A stretch of 64,000 nucleotides of DNA from contig DIZF01000016.1 of NCBI GenBank assembly GCA_002427815.1, positions 184,954 through 248,953 on the forward strand. The letters run 5' to 3'. Positions 26,872 through 35,008 of the stretch are shown one piece after another; the first letter of the stretch is position 1; every line of letters begins with the position of its first letter. The notes under the pieces were generated by a model, which saw only the letters and a list, made by a program, of their open reading frames with translations, was not told the DNA's origin and did not search any database. Both the position numbers and the translations under genes were made by a program. The stretch comes from Ramlibacter tataouinensis (GTDB lineage: Bacteria; Pseudomonadota; Gammaproteobacteria; Burkholderiales; Burkholderiaceae_C).

Positions 26872-27620
26872 CACAGATCTCTTCCTGTCTTCGTGGCGTG
26901 GATGAAGAATTCGCGGTTGCCGTCGCCGCCGGTCACGGCGCTGTCGTACCAGCCGCGCACCTGCAGGCCGAGCGCAGCGCAGCAATCGCGCAGGCGCCGT
27001 TCCACCACGGCGTAGAGCGAGGGGTCGCTCACGATGCCGTGCTTGCCGACCTGGCCGGGTTGCAGCTCGAACTGGGGCTTGACCAGCAGCAGCAGGTCGC
27101 CGCCCGGCTTGAGCAAGGGCACCAGCGCCGGCAGCACCAGGGTCGAGGAAATGAACGAGAGGTCGCAGGTCACGAAATCGAAATCGCGGCCGGCCTGCTC
27201 GGCAGTGAGTTCGCGCGCATTGACTTTTTCGATGGCGGTCACCCGGGGATCGCGCCGCAGCAGGTCGTGCAACTGACCGTGGCCGACGTCGACGCCGGTC
27301 ACATGCGACGCGCCGCTCTGCAGCAGGCAGTCGGTGAAGCCGCCGGTCGACTGGCCGACGTCGAGGCAGACCTTGCCGGTCACATCGATGCCGGTGGCCG
27401 CCAGCGCGCCTTCCAGCTTGAGGCCGCCGCGCGACACGTAACGTGCTTCGGCGTTGTCCAGCAGCTCCAGCTGCGCCTGCAGCGGCAGCTCGTCGCCGTT
27501 CTTGGCCACCCGTTTCCACGCGCCGTGGTCGAGCCATTGCACGCCCGAGGCGATCAGGCGCTGGGCCTGCGAGCGTGAACTCGCCAGCCCCCGTTCGACA
27601 AGAAGTTGATCGGCGCGCAT
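26871..27620 (-). CDS. tlyA: TlyA family rRNA 2'-O-methyltransferase
   Basis: 249 residues. The N-terminal S4 RNA-binding domain (MRADQLLVERGLASSRSQAQRLIASGVQ) is followed by an FtsJ-like methyltransferase with CLDVGQSTGGFTDCLL, VDVGHGQLH and the catalytic Lys in LLVKPQFE. TlyA homologues methylate ribosomal RNA and some were called haemolysins. The ATG at 27620 gives the standard start. A GC-rich half element (E4) lies just upstream and may supply its ribosome site. Confidence 0.92.
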   Translation of the reverse strand: MRADQLLVERGLASSRSQAQRLIASGVQWLDHGAWKRVAKNGDELPLQAQLELLDNAEARYVSRGGLKLEGALAATGIDVTGKVCLDVGQSTGGFTDCLLQSGASHVTGVDVGHGQLHDLLRRDPRVTAIEKVNARELTAEQAGRDFDFVTCDLSFISSTLVLPALVPLLKPGGDLLLLVKPQFELQPGQVGKHGIVSDPSLYAVVERRLRDCCAALGLQVRGWYDSAVTGGDGNREFFIHATKTGRDL

Positions 27621-27627
27621 TGGAGTC

Positions 27628-27659
27628 TTTCTTCCTCCCCTCCCCAAGGGGCGAGGGAG
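27628..27659. repeat. GC-rich half element at the ahcY-tlyA junction (E4)
   Basis: CTTCCTCCCCTCCCC-AA-GGGGCGAGGGAG forms an imperfect hairpin that touches the ahcY stop codon (27660-27662) and ends 8 bases before the tlyA start. It resembles one hairpin of the elements found in uvrA and paaB. Confidence 0.55.
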
Positions 27660-29093
27660 TTAATACCGATAGGTGTCGGGCTTGTACGGCCCCTGCTTGG
27701 GCACGCCGATGTATACAGCCTGCTCGTCGCTCAATTCGGTCAGCATGGCACCCACCTTCTTCAGGTGCAGCCGGGCCACCTTCTCGTCCAGGTGCTTCGG
27801 CAGCACATAGACCTTGCCCACGTCGTAGGAGTCGCTGTGGGTGAACAGCTCGATCTGGGCGATGGTCTGGTTGGCGAACGAGGAACTCATCACGAAGCTG
27901 GGATGGCCCGTGGCGCAGCCCAGGTTCACCAGCCGGCCCTTGGCCAGCAGGATGATCTTCTTGCCGTCCGGGAAGATGATGTGGTCGACCTGCGGCTTGA
28001 TCTCTTCCCACTGGTACTTCTCGACCGACGCGATGTCGATCTCGTTGTCGAAGTGACCGATGTTGCAGACGATGGCCTGGTCCTTCATCTTCGCCATGTG
28101 CTCGTGCCGGATCACATGCCGGTTGCCGGTGGCGGTGACGAAGATGTCGCCCTTGTCGCAGGCGTACTCCATGGTCACGACCTTGAAGCCCTCCATCGCG
28201 GCCTGCAAGGCGTTGATCGGATCGATCTCGGTCACCCAGACCTGGGCCGACAGCGCGCGCAGGGCCTGGGACGAGCCCTTGCCCACGTCGCCGTAGCCGC
28301 ACACAACCGCCACCTTGCCGGCGATCATCACGTCGGTGGCGCGCTTGATGCCGTCCACCAGCGATTCGCGGCAGCCGTACAGGTTGTCGAACTTGCTCTT
28401 GGTCACCGAGTCGTTGACGTTGATGGCGCGGAACAGCAGCGTGCCCCTGGCGCTCATCTCTTTGAGGCGGTGCACGCCGGTGGTCGTTTCTTCCGTCACG
28501 CCGACGATCTGCGCGCTCTTGCGGCTGTACCAGGTCGGGTCCTGCGCCAGCTTGGCCCTGATGGCGGCGAAGAGGCAGGTTTCTTCCTCGCTGGTGGGGT
28601 GCGCGAGCAGCGAAATATCCTTCTCGGCGCGCTTGCCCAGGTGCATCAGCAAGGTCGCATCGCCGCCGTCGTCCAGGATCATGTTCGGGCCTTCGCCCTC
28701 GCTGCCCTTGACTCCGAACTCGAAGATGCGATGGGTGTAGTCCCAGTACTCGGTGAGCGATTCGCCCTTCACGGCGAACACCGGCGTGCCGCCGGCGGCG
28801 ATCGCGGCCGCGGCGTGGTCCTGGGTCGAAAAGATGTTGCAGGAAGCCCAGCGCACGGTGGCGCCCAGGGCCTGCAGCGTCTCGATCAGCACCGCGGTCT
28901 GGATCGTCATGTGCAGCGATCCGGTGATGCGGGCGCCCTTGAGCGGCTGGCTCTTCGCGAATTCCTCGCGGATGGCCATCAGGCCGGGCATTTCGGTTTC
29001 CGCGATGCGGATTTCCTTGCGGCCCCAGTCGGCCAGCGCGAGGTCGGCGATGGCGCAATCCTGGGTGGCGGCGGGTTTGAGAACGGCGTTCAT
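27660..29093 (-). CDS. ahcY: S-adenosylhomocysteine hydrolase
   Basis: 477 residues. The NAD-binding VVCGYGDVGKGSSQALR, substrate-site SLHMTIQTAVLIETL and the C-terminal KPDTYRY (whose Lys/Tyr cap the NAD site of the partner subunit) are diagnostic. A roughly 40-residue insertion relative to short forms (around the ILLAK segment) fits the bacterial long type. The enzyme splits SAH into adenosine and homocysteine. First gene behind the SAH riboswitch. Confidence 0.98.
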   Translation of the reverse strand: MNAVLKPAATQDCAIADLALADWGRKEIRIAETEMPGLMAIREEFAKSQPLKGARITGSLHMTIQTAVLIETLQALGATVRWASCNIFSTQDHAAAAIAAGGTPVFAVKGESLTEYWDYTHRIFEFGVKGSEGEGPNMILDDGGDATLLMHLGKRAEKDISLLAHPTSEEETCLFAAIRAKLAQDPTWYSRKSAQIVGVTEETTTGVHRLKEMSARGTLLFRAINVNDSVTKSKFDNLYGCRESLVDGIKRATDVMIAGKVAVVCGYGDVGKGSSQALRALSAQVWVTEIDPINALQAAMEGFKVVTMEYACDKGDIFVTATGNRHVIRHEHMAKMKDQAIVCNIGHFDNEIDIASVEKYQWEEIKPQVDHIIFPDGKKIILLAKGRLVNLGCATGHPSFVMSSSFANQTIAQIELFTHSDSYDVGKVYVLPKHLDEKVARLHLKKVGAMLTELSDEQAVYIGVPKQGPYKPDTYRY

Positions 29094-29171
29094 GTGGGCT
29101 CCAAAACTTAGGTTGGCCCACTGCTTGAGTGACGGCTATGCCTGCGGATGGGCTCACCTCACAGAAACAGT

Positions 29172-29236
29172 GGGTGAGCGTCGTTGCGATGTTGACCGAG
29201 CCTCGCGCCTGTAGCAGGCGCTGCAACGCTCCTCGG
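29172..29236 (-). promoter_or_regulatory. SAH riboswitch upstream of ahcY
   Basis: On the minus strand the RNA begins CCGAGGAGCGUUGCAGC, has a perfect GCGCCUG-CUA-CAGGCGC hairpin (29221-29205), then GAGGCUCGG and CAACGACGCUCACCC. CCGAG (29236-29232) pairs with CUCGG (29200-29196) and GAGCGUUG can form the pseudoknot with CAACG-ACGCUC. This matches the known SAH riboswitch class, which switches genes on when SAH builds up. Confidence 0.95.
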
Positions 29237-29243
29237 ATGCGCA

Positions 29244-29274
29244 ATTCTAGCCCAGGCCCTGCAGGGGCGCGCAA
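29244..29274 (-). promoter_or_regulatory. Promoter of the ahcY operon
   Basis: TAGAAT at 29249-29244 places transcription start close to 29236, exactly where the aptamer begins. The best -35 is TTGCGC (29274-29269) with a long 19-base spacer. Confidence 0.6.
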
Positions 29275-29351
29275 GAGTGACAGTACACTTGCTCGTCCGA
29301 TGCATTCCGCATTGAGAAGCCTTCTGCAGCTGGCCTCGAGGTATTTCGCTC

Positions 29352-30815
29352 GTGCATCCTTTGTCTGTCGCAGCATCCGACCCTGCCGACTCGCTCCCGC
29401 TGGTGGTGGACCTCGACGGCACCCTGATCCGCACGGACACGCTGCACGAATCCTGCGTGCAGCTCTTCCGCAACGCCCCCCTCAATGTCTGCCGCATCCC
29501 CCTGTGGCTGCGGCACGGCCGGGCCGCGCTCAAGCAGCAGTTGGCGCAGCGAACGCGCTTCGATGCAACGCTGCTGCCCTACAACGAGGATTTCCTGCAG
29601 TGGCTGCACCAGCAGCACCGCGCGGGCCGCAGGCTGGTCCTTTGCACGGCCTCGGATCGGTCCCATGCCGAGGCAGTGGCCGAGCACTGCGGCTTTTTCG
29701 ATGAGGTGATGGCCAGCGATGGCATGGTCAATCTTGACGGGCAGAAGAAGGCAGAGGCCCTGGTGCGCCGTTTCGGCGCGGGCGGATTCGACTATGCCGG
29801 CAACTCGGCAGTCGACCTTCATGTCTGGCGCGAAGCCCGCCAGGCAGTGGTGGTCGGCGCGCGCGCATCCGTCGAAGCGCTCGCCAGAGCCTGTTGCACA
29901 GCCGAAAAGGTGTTCCCGGCTCAGAAGCACGGATGGAAAACCTGGTCTCGGGTGCTGCGCATGCACCATTGGCTGAAGAACCTGCTGCTTTTCGTTCCGC
30001 TGTTCGCCGCGCACCGCCTTGCCGACTTTTCGTCATGGGTGAACCTGCTGTGGTCCTTCGCGGCGTTCAGCCTCTGCGCCTCAGCGGTCTATGTCGCCAA
30101 CGACCTGATGGATCTGGAAAGCGATCGCCGGCATCCCCGCAAACGCACGCGCGCGTTTGCCGCGGGTGATGTCGACGTGTGGGTCGGCGTCGTCCTGGTG
30201 CCGATACTGGCGCTGGCGAGCGTGGCGCTGGCCAGCCAGGTCAATGTCGCCCTGGTCGCCTGGCTCGGCGCGTACTTCGCGCTGACCTGGCTTTATTCCT
30301 GGTGGCTGAAGCGGCTGGCGCTGATCGACTGCCTGACCCTGGCCGGGCTCTATACGCTGCGCGTGGTTGCGGGCGCTGCCGCAGCCGGGCTGACCCTGTC
30401 CTTCTGGCTGCTTTCTTTTTCGGCCTTCCTGTTCCTGTCGCTCGCGTTTGTGAAACGCTACGCGGAACTCAGGCTGCCGCAGGCTGCCGGCACAGGCGGC
30501 GCCCATGGGCGTGGCTATCTCGCTGCGGACGCTCCGCTGATACAGACCCTGGGCATCGTCTCCGGCTATACATCGGCCGTGGTGCTTGCGCTGTACCTGA
30601 ACAGCGAGGCGGTGCTGCGCCTGTACCGGGCACCCGAGCTGATCTGGGGCGCGGTAGCGGTCATGGTGTATTGGGTCAGCTGGATCTGGCTGCGTGCGTC
30701 GCGCGGAGAGATGCACGACGACCCGCTGGTCTTCGCCATGACGGACAAGGCCAGCGTGGGAGCGGGGCTCATTTTCGGTGCGGTGCTGCTGCTTGGCAGC
30801 GCGTGGCCATGGTAG
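29352..30815 (+). CDS. HAD phosphatase-UbiA prenyltransferase fusion (decaprenyl-phosphate phosphoribosyltransferase-like)
   Basis: 487 residues. Residues about 15-200 form a HAD domain: motif I VVDLDGTLIR, motif II LCTASDR, and a motif IV variant YAGNSAVDL. Residues 205-487 are a UbiA enzyme with RMHHWLKNLLLFVPL and the two acidic motifs (ANDLMDLESDRRHP; LIDCLTLAGLYTLRVVAG). The WxKN start resembles Rv3806c, which joins PRPP to decaprenyl phosphate. I infer it makes polyprenyl-phosphoryl ribose phosphate and that the HAD part may remove the 5-phosphate, a job done by Rv3807c in mycobacteria. GTG start at 29352. First gene of an eight-gene operon. Confidence 0.82.
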   Translation: MHPLSVAASDPADSLPLVVDLDGTLIRTDTLHESCVQLFRNAPLNVCRIPLWLRHGRAALKQQLAQRTRFDATLLPYNEDFLQWLHQQHRAGRRLVLCTASDRSHAEAVAEHCGFFDEVMASDGMVNLDGQKKAEALVRRFGAGGFDYAGNSAVDLHVWREARQAVVVGARASVEALARACCTAEKVFPAQKHGWKTWSRVLRMHHWLKNLLLFVPLFAAHRLADFSSWVNLLWSFAAFSLCASAVYVANDLMDLESDRRHPRKRTRAFAAGDVDVWVGVVLVPILALASVALASQVNVALVAWLGAYFALTWLYSWWLKRLALIDCLTLAGLYTLRVVAGAAAAGLTLSFWLLSFSAFLFLSLAFVKRYAELRLPQAAGTGGAHGRGYLAADAPLIQTLGIVSGYTSAVVLALYLNSEAVLRLYRAPELIWGAVAVMVYWVSWIWLRASRGEMHDDPLVFAMTDKASVGAGLIFGAVLLLGSAWPW

Positions 30816-32110
30816 ATATGGGATCCTGGGGCCGTCTGGGAACCTGGCCTCACCGACTTCGTCCTTTGAATGGCCACGCCCCCACCTCCTTGCCGCTGGC
30901 ACCCGGCAGTCACGGCCTGGCATACGGCATGGGGCGCAGCTACGGCGACGTATGCGTCAATCCCGGGGGCACCCTCTGGACCACCCGCAGCCAGGACAGG
31001 TTCATCGCGTGGGACGAGAACGAGGGCGTCCTGACCTGCGAGGCCGGCGTGCTGCTGCGCGACATCCAGCAACTTTTCGTGCGCAGGGGCTGGCTGCTGC
31101 CGGTCACTCCCGGCACCCAGCTGGTCACGGTCGGCGGCGCGATTGCCAATGACGTGCATGGCAAGAATCACCATGTCTTCGGTTCATTCGGCGAGCAGGT
31201 CACGCATCTGCGCCTGCTGCGCACCGATGGCGAGGTGATGGACTGCGGCCCGAGGCGGCGCGCGGACTGGTTCGCCGCCACAGTCGGCGGACTGGGACTG
31301 ACCGGCGTGATCACACAGGCGTCGCTGCGGCTGCGTCGCGTGAAAGGTCCGTGGATCGACAGCCAGACCATTCCATTCAACGGCCTGGACGAGTTTCTGG
31401 ATCTGGCCGATTCCTCTGAACCCCAGTGGGAGCACACCGTGGCGTGGATCGACTGTATTGCCGGGCGTACCGCACGAGGCATTTTCATTCGCGGCAACAT
31501 GAGCGCCGACGGCGACGACGGCAAGCCGCGGCCATCGCGCCAACGCACAGTGCCGTTCGTGCCGCCGGTTTCGCTTGTGAACCGGTTGAGCGTGCGCCCT
31601 TTCAATTGGGCCTACTACCACCTGAACCGGTTGCGGGCGGGTCGGCGGCGCGTGCACTTCGAGCCTTTCTTTTACCCCCTCGACAATATTCGCGAGTGGA
31701 ACCGCATGTATGGCCCCAGCGGCTTCTACCAGTACCAATGTGTCGTTCCGCGCCGGTGGGGAAAGGATGCGATCGGCACCATGCTGCGCGAAATCTCGGA
31801 TGCCGGCGAGGGTTCGTTTCTCGCCGTGCTCAAGACGTTCGGGCAGCGCGAGGCACCGGGCATGCTCAGCTTTGCGCAGGCTGGCGTCACGCTGGCTCTT
31901 GACTTCCCCAACAGGGGGGCCTCCACCTGCCGCTTGTTCCAGCGGTTGGACGCCGTGCTGAAAGATGCCCAAGGGCGCCTGTACCCGGCCAAGGACGCGC
32001 GGATGCCTCCCGAGTTGTTCGCGGCCGGCTACCCGCGTCTGCAGGAGTTTCTGCGCTACCGGGACCCGGGAATCCGCTCGGGCTTCTCGCTGAGGATCAT
32101 GGGAAGCTGA
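30809..32110 (+). CDS. FAD-dependent DprE1-like polyprenylphosphoryl-ribose oxidase
   Basis: 433 residues. The FAD_binding_4 domain has GMGRSYGDVCVNPGG, TPGTQLVTVGGAIANDVHGKNHH and FGSFGEQVTHLRLL, closely matching DprE1. The C-terminal part has LAVLKTFGQ and GRLYPAKDARMPPELF, including the Lys that corresponds to DprE1 Lys418. At the site of DprE1 Cys387 my by-eye alignment gives Ala (in TLALDFPN). DprE1 oxidises decaprenylphosphoryl ribose at C2. Overlaps the preceding gene by 7 bases and is followed by the DprE2-like reductase after 3 bases. Confidence 0.87.
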   Translation: MVDMGSWGRLGTWPHRLRPLNGHAPTSLPLAPGSHGLAYGMGRSYGDVCVNPGGTLWTTRSQDRFIAWDENEGVLTCEAGVLLRDIQQLFVRRGWLLPVTPGTQLVTVGGAIANDVHGKNHHVFGSFGEQVTHLRLLRTDGEVMDCGPRRRADWFAATVGGLGLTGVITQASLRLRRVKGPWIDSQTIPFNGLDEFLDLADSSEPQWEHTVAWIDCIAGRTARGIFIRGNMSADGDDGKPRPSRQRTVPFVPPVSLVNRLSVRPFNWAYYHLNRLRAGRRRVHFEPFFYPLDNIREWNRMYGPSGFYQYQCVVPRRWGKDAIGTMLREISDAGEGSFLAVLKTFGQREAPGMLSFAQAGVTLALDFPNRGASTCRLFQRLDAVLKDAQGRLYPAKDARMPPELFAAGYPRLQEFLRYRDPGIRSGFSLRIMGS

Positions 32111-32113
32111 ACC

Positions 32114-32866
32114 ATGGGCCAGGGCCAGAGCATCGTCATCGTCGGAGCCACGTCTGCCATCGCCGAGCAGTGCGCTCGTCTTTGGCTGCAGCCGGGAGTG
32201 GCGCGAATGGTCCTCATGGGACGGAACGCGGGGCGCGTGCAGCAGCTCGCTGCGGATCTGCGGGTACGCAATCCGGAGGTGGAACTTCAGGTGGTGGTGG
32301 GTGATTTCGGCGATCCCGCCGACATCGGTCGCATGGTGGATGAGGCCGTTGCGCAGCATCCCGCCGATATCGTGCTGATCGCGCACGGCTACCTGCCCGA
32401 CCAGGCTGCGTGCCAGCAGGATCTCGAGGCGGCGCGCGACGCGCTGCACTGCAACGGGATTTCACCCGTCCTGTTTGCCGAGGCCTTCCTGCAACACATG
32501 ACGGCCAGGAACGCCGGCACGCTGGGAATCATCGGCTCGGTTGCGGGTGATCGTGGTCGCAAATCCAACTATGTCTACGGTGCGGCCAAGGGCCTGGTGA
32601 CGCGCTACGCCCAGGGCCTGCAACATCGCGTTGCCCGCAGCGGGGTCAGGGTGGTGCTGGTCAAGCCCGGTCCCACCGACACACCGATGACGGCGCACCT
32701 GAAGGCGCAAGGGGCGAAGCTGGCGGACGCCTCGGCCGTGGCACAGGCTATCGTGCGGGGCCTGCGGCTGGGCCGGCCTGTGGTCTATGCACCTGCGCAA
32801 TGGGCGCTGATCATGATGGTGATCCGTCACCTGCCACGGTTCCTCTTCAACCGCATGGACATCTGA
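32114..32866 (+). CDS. SDR-family DprE2-like keto-reductase
   Basis: 250 residues. VIVGATSAIAEQCARLW is the atypical Gly-Ala-Thr-Ser nucleotide-binding motif of DprE2; catalytic YGAAKG and the preceding Ser in IIGSVAG follow, then VKPGPTDTPMT. A hydrophobic C-terminal segment (YAPAQWALIMMVIRHLPRFLF) could contact the membrane, as DprE2 acts on a lipid-linked sugar. DprE2 reduces the 2-keto intermediate to decaprenylphosphoryl arabinose. The pairing with the DprE1-like gene is the strongest functional clue. Confidence 0.85.
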   Translation: MGQGQSIVIVGATSAIAEQCARLWLQPGVARMVLMGRNAGRVQQLAADLRVRNPEVELQVVVGDFGDPADIGRMVDEAVAQHPADIVLIAHGYLPDQAACQQDLEAARDALHCNGISPVLFAEAFLQHMTARNAGTLGIIGSVAGDRGRKSNYVYGAAKGLVTRYAQGLQHRVARSGVRVVLVKPGPTDTPMTAHLKAQGAKLADASAVAQAIVRGLRLGRPVVYAPAQWALIMMVIRHLPRFLFNRMDI

Positions 32867-32871
32867 CCGCG

Positions 32872-34986
32872 ATGCGCCTGTCGAAAGAAGCGCTGGCGAC
32901 AGCGACACTGCGGCTGCTTGCGCTGCTTTTCCTCGCAACGGCAGTCATCGGAGCCGTCCGTAACTATTCCATCGTGCCGTTCTGGGACATGTGGTATGGG
33001 TACCTTGACTTCTTTTTCCGTGTGAGCCAGGGCGGCTGGAAGGAATGGTGGGCTCTGCACAACGAGCACCGCATCGTGCTGTCAAGGATTCTGTTCTGGA
33101 TGGACCTCGCATGGTTCGACGGAACTGTCCGGTTTCTGATCGCTGTCAACTATCTTCTGGTCGGCGGCGCCTTCCTGACGTTCCGGGCCATTCTGCGAGA
33201 GCGCGCGGGTGTGTTGGCAAGAACAAAGCCGGCTGCCCTCACGAGCCTGTTTGTCTTCATCTGCCTCTTCTCCTGGGTGCAGTACGAGAACTTCGTATGG
33301 GGATTTCAAAGCCAGTTTTTCCTGGCGCAGTGGCTGCCGCTGCTGGCGTTCTACCTCCTCTACCAATCCACGGCGCCCTCGCCGGCGTCCCCCCGGCAGT
33401 TCGCCCTGGCCTGCATCGTCGGTGTTCTCTGCGTGGGAACGATGGCCAGCGGGGTGATGGCGCTGCCGCTGATGGTGGCGTTCGCCCTGCTGCAGCGAAT
33501 GGGCTGGAGAAGGGTCGCCGCACTCGCCCTGCTGTCGGTCATCTGCCTCACCGCCTACTTCATCGACTACACCTCCCCGCTGGGCCATGGCAGCGTGGGA
33601 CAGGTCACGCAACTGCAGCCGGTCAGGCTGCTCCAGTACGTCGCGCTCTACCTCGGCTCGCCCTTCTACCATTTCCTGGGCGCCCGGTCGTTGCCGCTCG
33701 GGCAACTGTTCGGCCTGGTGTTGATCGTTCTGTCGGCAGCCAAGGCCGTCCAGTGCCTCAGGCATCCGCGCCAGCATGCCCTGGAGCTCAGTCTGCTGGC
33801 ATACCTCGCCTACACAGGGGGGACGGCGTTGGGCACGGGGATAGGCCGCTTGGTCTTCGGCCTGGCCCAGGCCACCGCGAGCCGTTACACGACGCCGGCG
33901 CTGATGGGATGGATGGCCCTGTTGATGCTGTTCCTGCCTTCGCTGCTGCGAAGCCTGGCTGCCTGGCAGCACCGCATCGTCTGGCCTTTGTTGGCCTTGC
34001 TGCTGCCCATGACGGTCTATCAGGCCAGAGCCACGGATTCGCAGCGCGCGGCGCTGTTTGAGAGAGAGGTCGCCGCGCTGGCGCTCGAATTGGGTGTCCC
34101 GGACGACGACCAACTGTGGAGGATCGTCTACAACGCCGATGTGGCACTTCAGATCGGCAAGAAGGCGGCCGCAGCGAATCTTTCCGTTTTTGGCCTGCCC
34201 TCGATCAGGAACGCGCGCCGCGTGATCAACAGTCCGGGCGGCGCGCTGCCCACGAGGGCCTGCAGCGGCGCGCTCACCGAAGTCGACGCTGTGGCGCGCG
34301 ACCCGCGATACACGCGTGTGACAGGCTGGATCGCGCCGGCAATCCCGGAAGACTTCATCTCGTCGGTAAGGCTCGTGAATGAGCAGGGCGTGGTGGTCGG
34401 ATACGCACTGGCCGGAGAACGCATGACGCCGCCGCCGGCAAGCGCCGGCGCGCAGGACGGGCAACGCCTTCGTGTCCAGACATACAAGGGCTACCTGCTG
34501 AGCGAGTTCGCCGGGAGCCCGGTGACGCTCGCGCCCACCGGAGCCGAGTGCAGCATTCGTGTCGAGCCACCCCTCCCGCCGGCGTTCCGCATCAGCCCTG
34601 CCGGCCCGTCGGCCCCGGCCGTGGGCGTCAGCTTGCGCAACATCGTGTCCAACAACGGCTGGACCGGGACCGATTTCGCGCGCGCTCGGCTGCCAGGCTT
34701 GAAGACAATCGGCAGCTACGTCGATGGGGACTCGGACACCGGCAACCTCGTGCTCAGGCTGCGGCGCGGTGCGGTCATCTACTATCGCTCCGGGCCGGCG
34801 AGCGGGAAGCAGCTGTTCCGGGTGGACGACGGGAAGCTGTACGCGGGCCAGTTCCCTGTCGTCGACCCATGGGGCGTTCTCGTCTTCGACAGCCCGAGAC
34901 TGCCCGAGGAGTTCACCCTGACGCTCAGTGACGCCGGGAACGGCTGGGGCGAGTGGTCGGCGATTGCCCTGCAGGACATACCTTGA
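32872..34986 (+). CDS. Polytopic membrane protein, candidate GT-C glycosyltransferase
   Basis: 704 residues, not matched to a named family by eye. A first helix (about 12-32) is followed by a loop with FWDMWYGYLDFF and LHNEHRIVLSRILFW; acidic and His residues in the first outside loop are typical of GT-C enzymes, which use lipid-phosphate sugars. About ten more helices run to residue 385. The last 300 residues are soluble, with beta-rich segments such as RVTGWIAPAIPEDF and a terminal GWGEWSAIAL. Placed after the DprE-like pair, it is the best candidate to use the lipid-linked pentose. Starts 6 bases after the upstream stop. Confidence 0.6.
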   Translation: MRLSKEALATATLRLLALLFLATAVIGAVRNYSIVPFWDMWYGYLDFFFRVSQGGWKEWWALHNEHRIVLSRILFWMDLAWFDGTVRFLIAVNYLLVGGAFLTFRAILRERAGVLARTKPAALTSLFVFICLFSWVQYENFVWGFQSQFFLAQWLPLLAFYLLYQSTAPSPASPRQFALACIVGVLCVGTMASGVMALPLMVAFALLQRMGWRRVAALALLSVICLTAYFIDYTSPLGHGSVGQVTQLQPVRLLQYVALYLGSPFYHFLGARSLPLGQLFGLVLIVLSAAKAVQCLRHPRQHALELSLLAYLAYTGGTALGTGIGRLVFGLAQATASRYTTPALMGWMALLMLFLPSLLRSLAAWQHRIVWPLLALLLPMTVYQARATDSQRAALFEREVAALALELGVPDDDQLWRIVYNADVALQIGKKAAAANLSVFGLPSIRNARRVINSPGGALPTRACSGALTEVDAVARDPRYTRVTGWIAPAIPEDFISSVRLVNEQGVVVGYALAGERMTPPPASAGAQDGQRLRVQTYKGYLLSEFAGSPVTLAPTGAECSIRVEPPLPPAFRISPAGPSAPAVGVSLRNIVSNNGWTGTDFARARLPGLKTIGSYVDGDSDTGNLVLRLRRGAVIYYRSGPASGKQLFRVDDGKLYAGQFPVVDPWGVLVFDSPRLPEEFTLTLSDAGNGWGEWSAIALQDIP

Positions 34987-35008
34987 CATGCAAAGTTCCG
35001 GGAAGAAC

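Noticed and set aside
26044..29376. A 1110-residue minus-strand open frame across metF, tlyA and ahcY
   Set aside because: Only its C-terminal 275 residues (metF) have family sequence; the rest is out of frame with tlyA and ahcY, whose own frames are clear.
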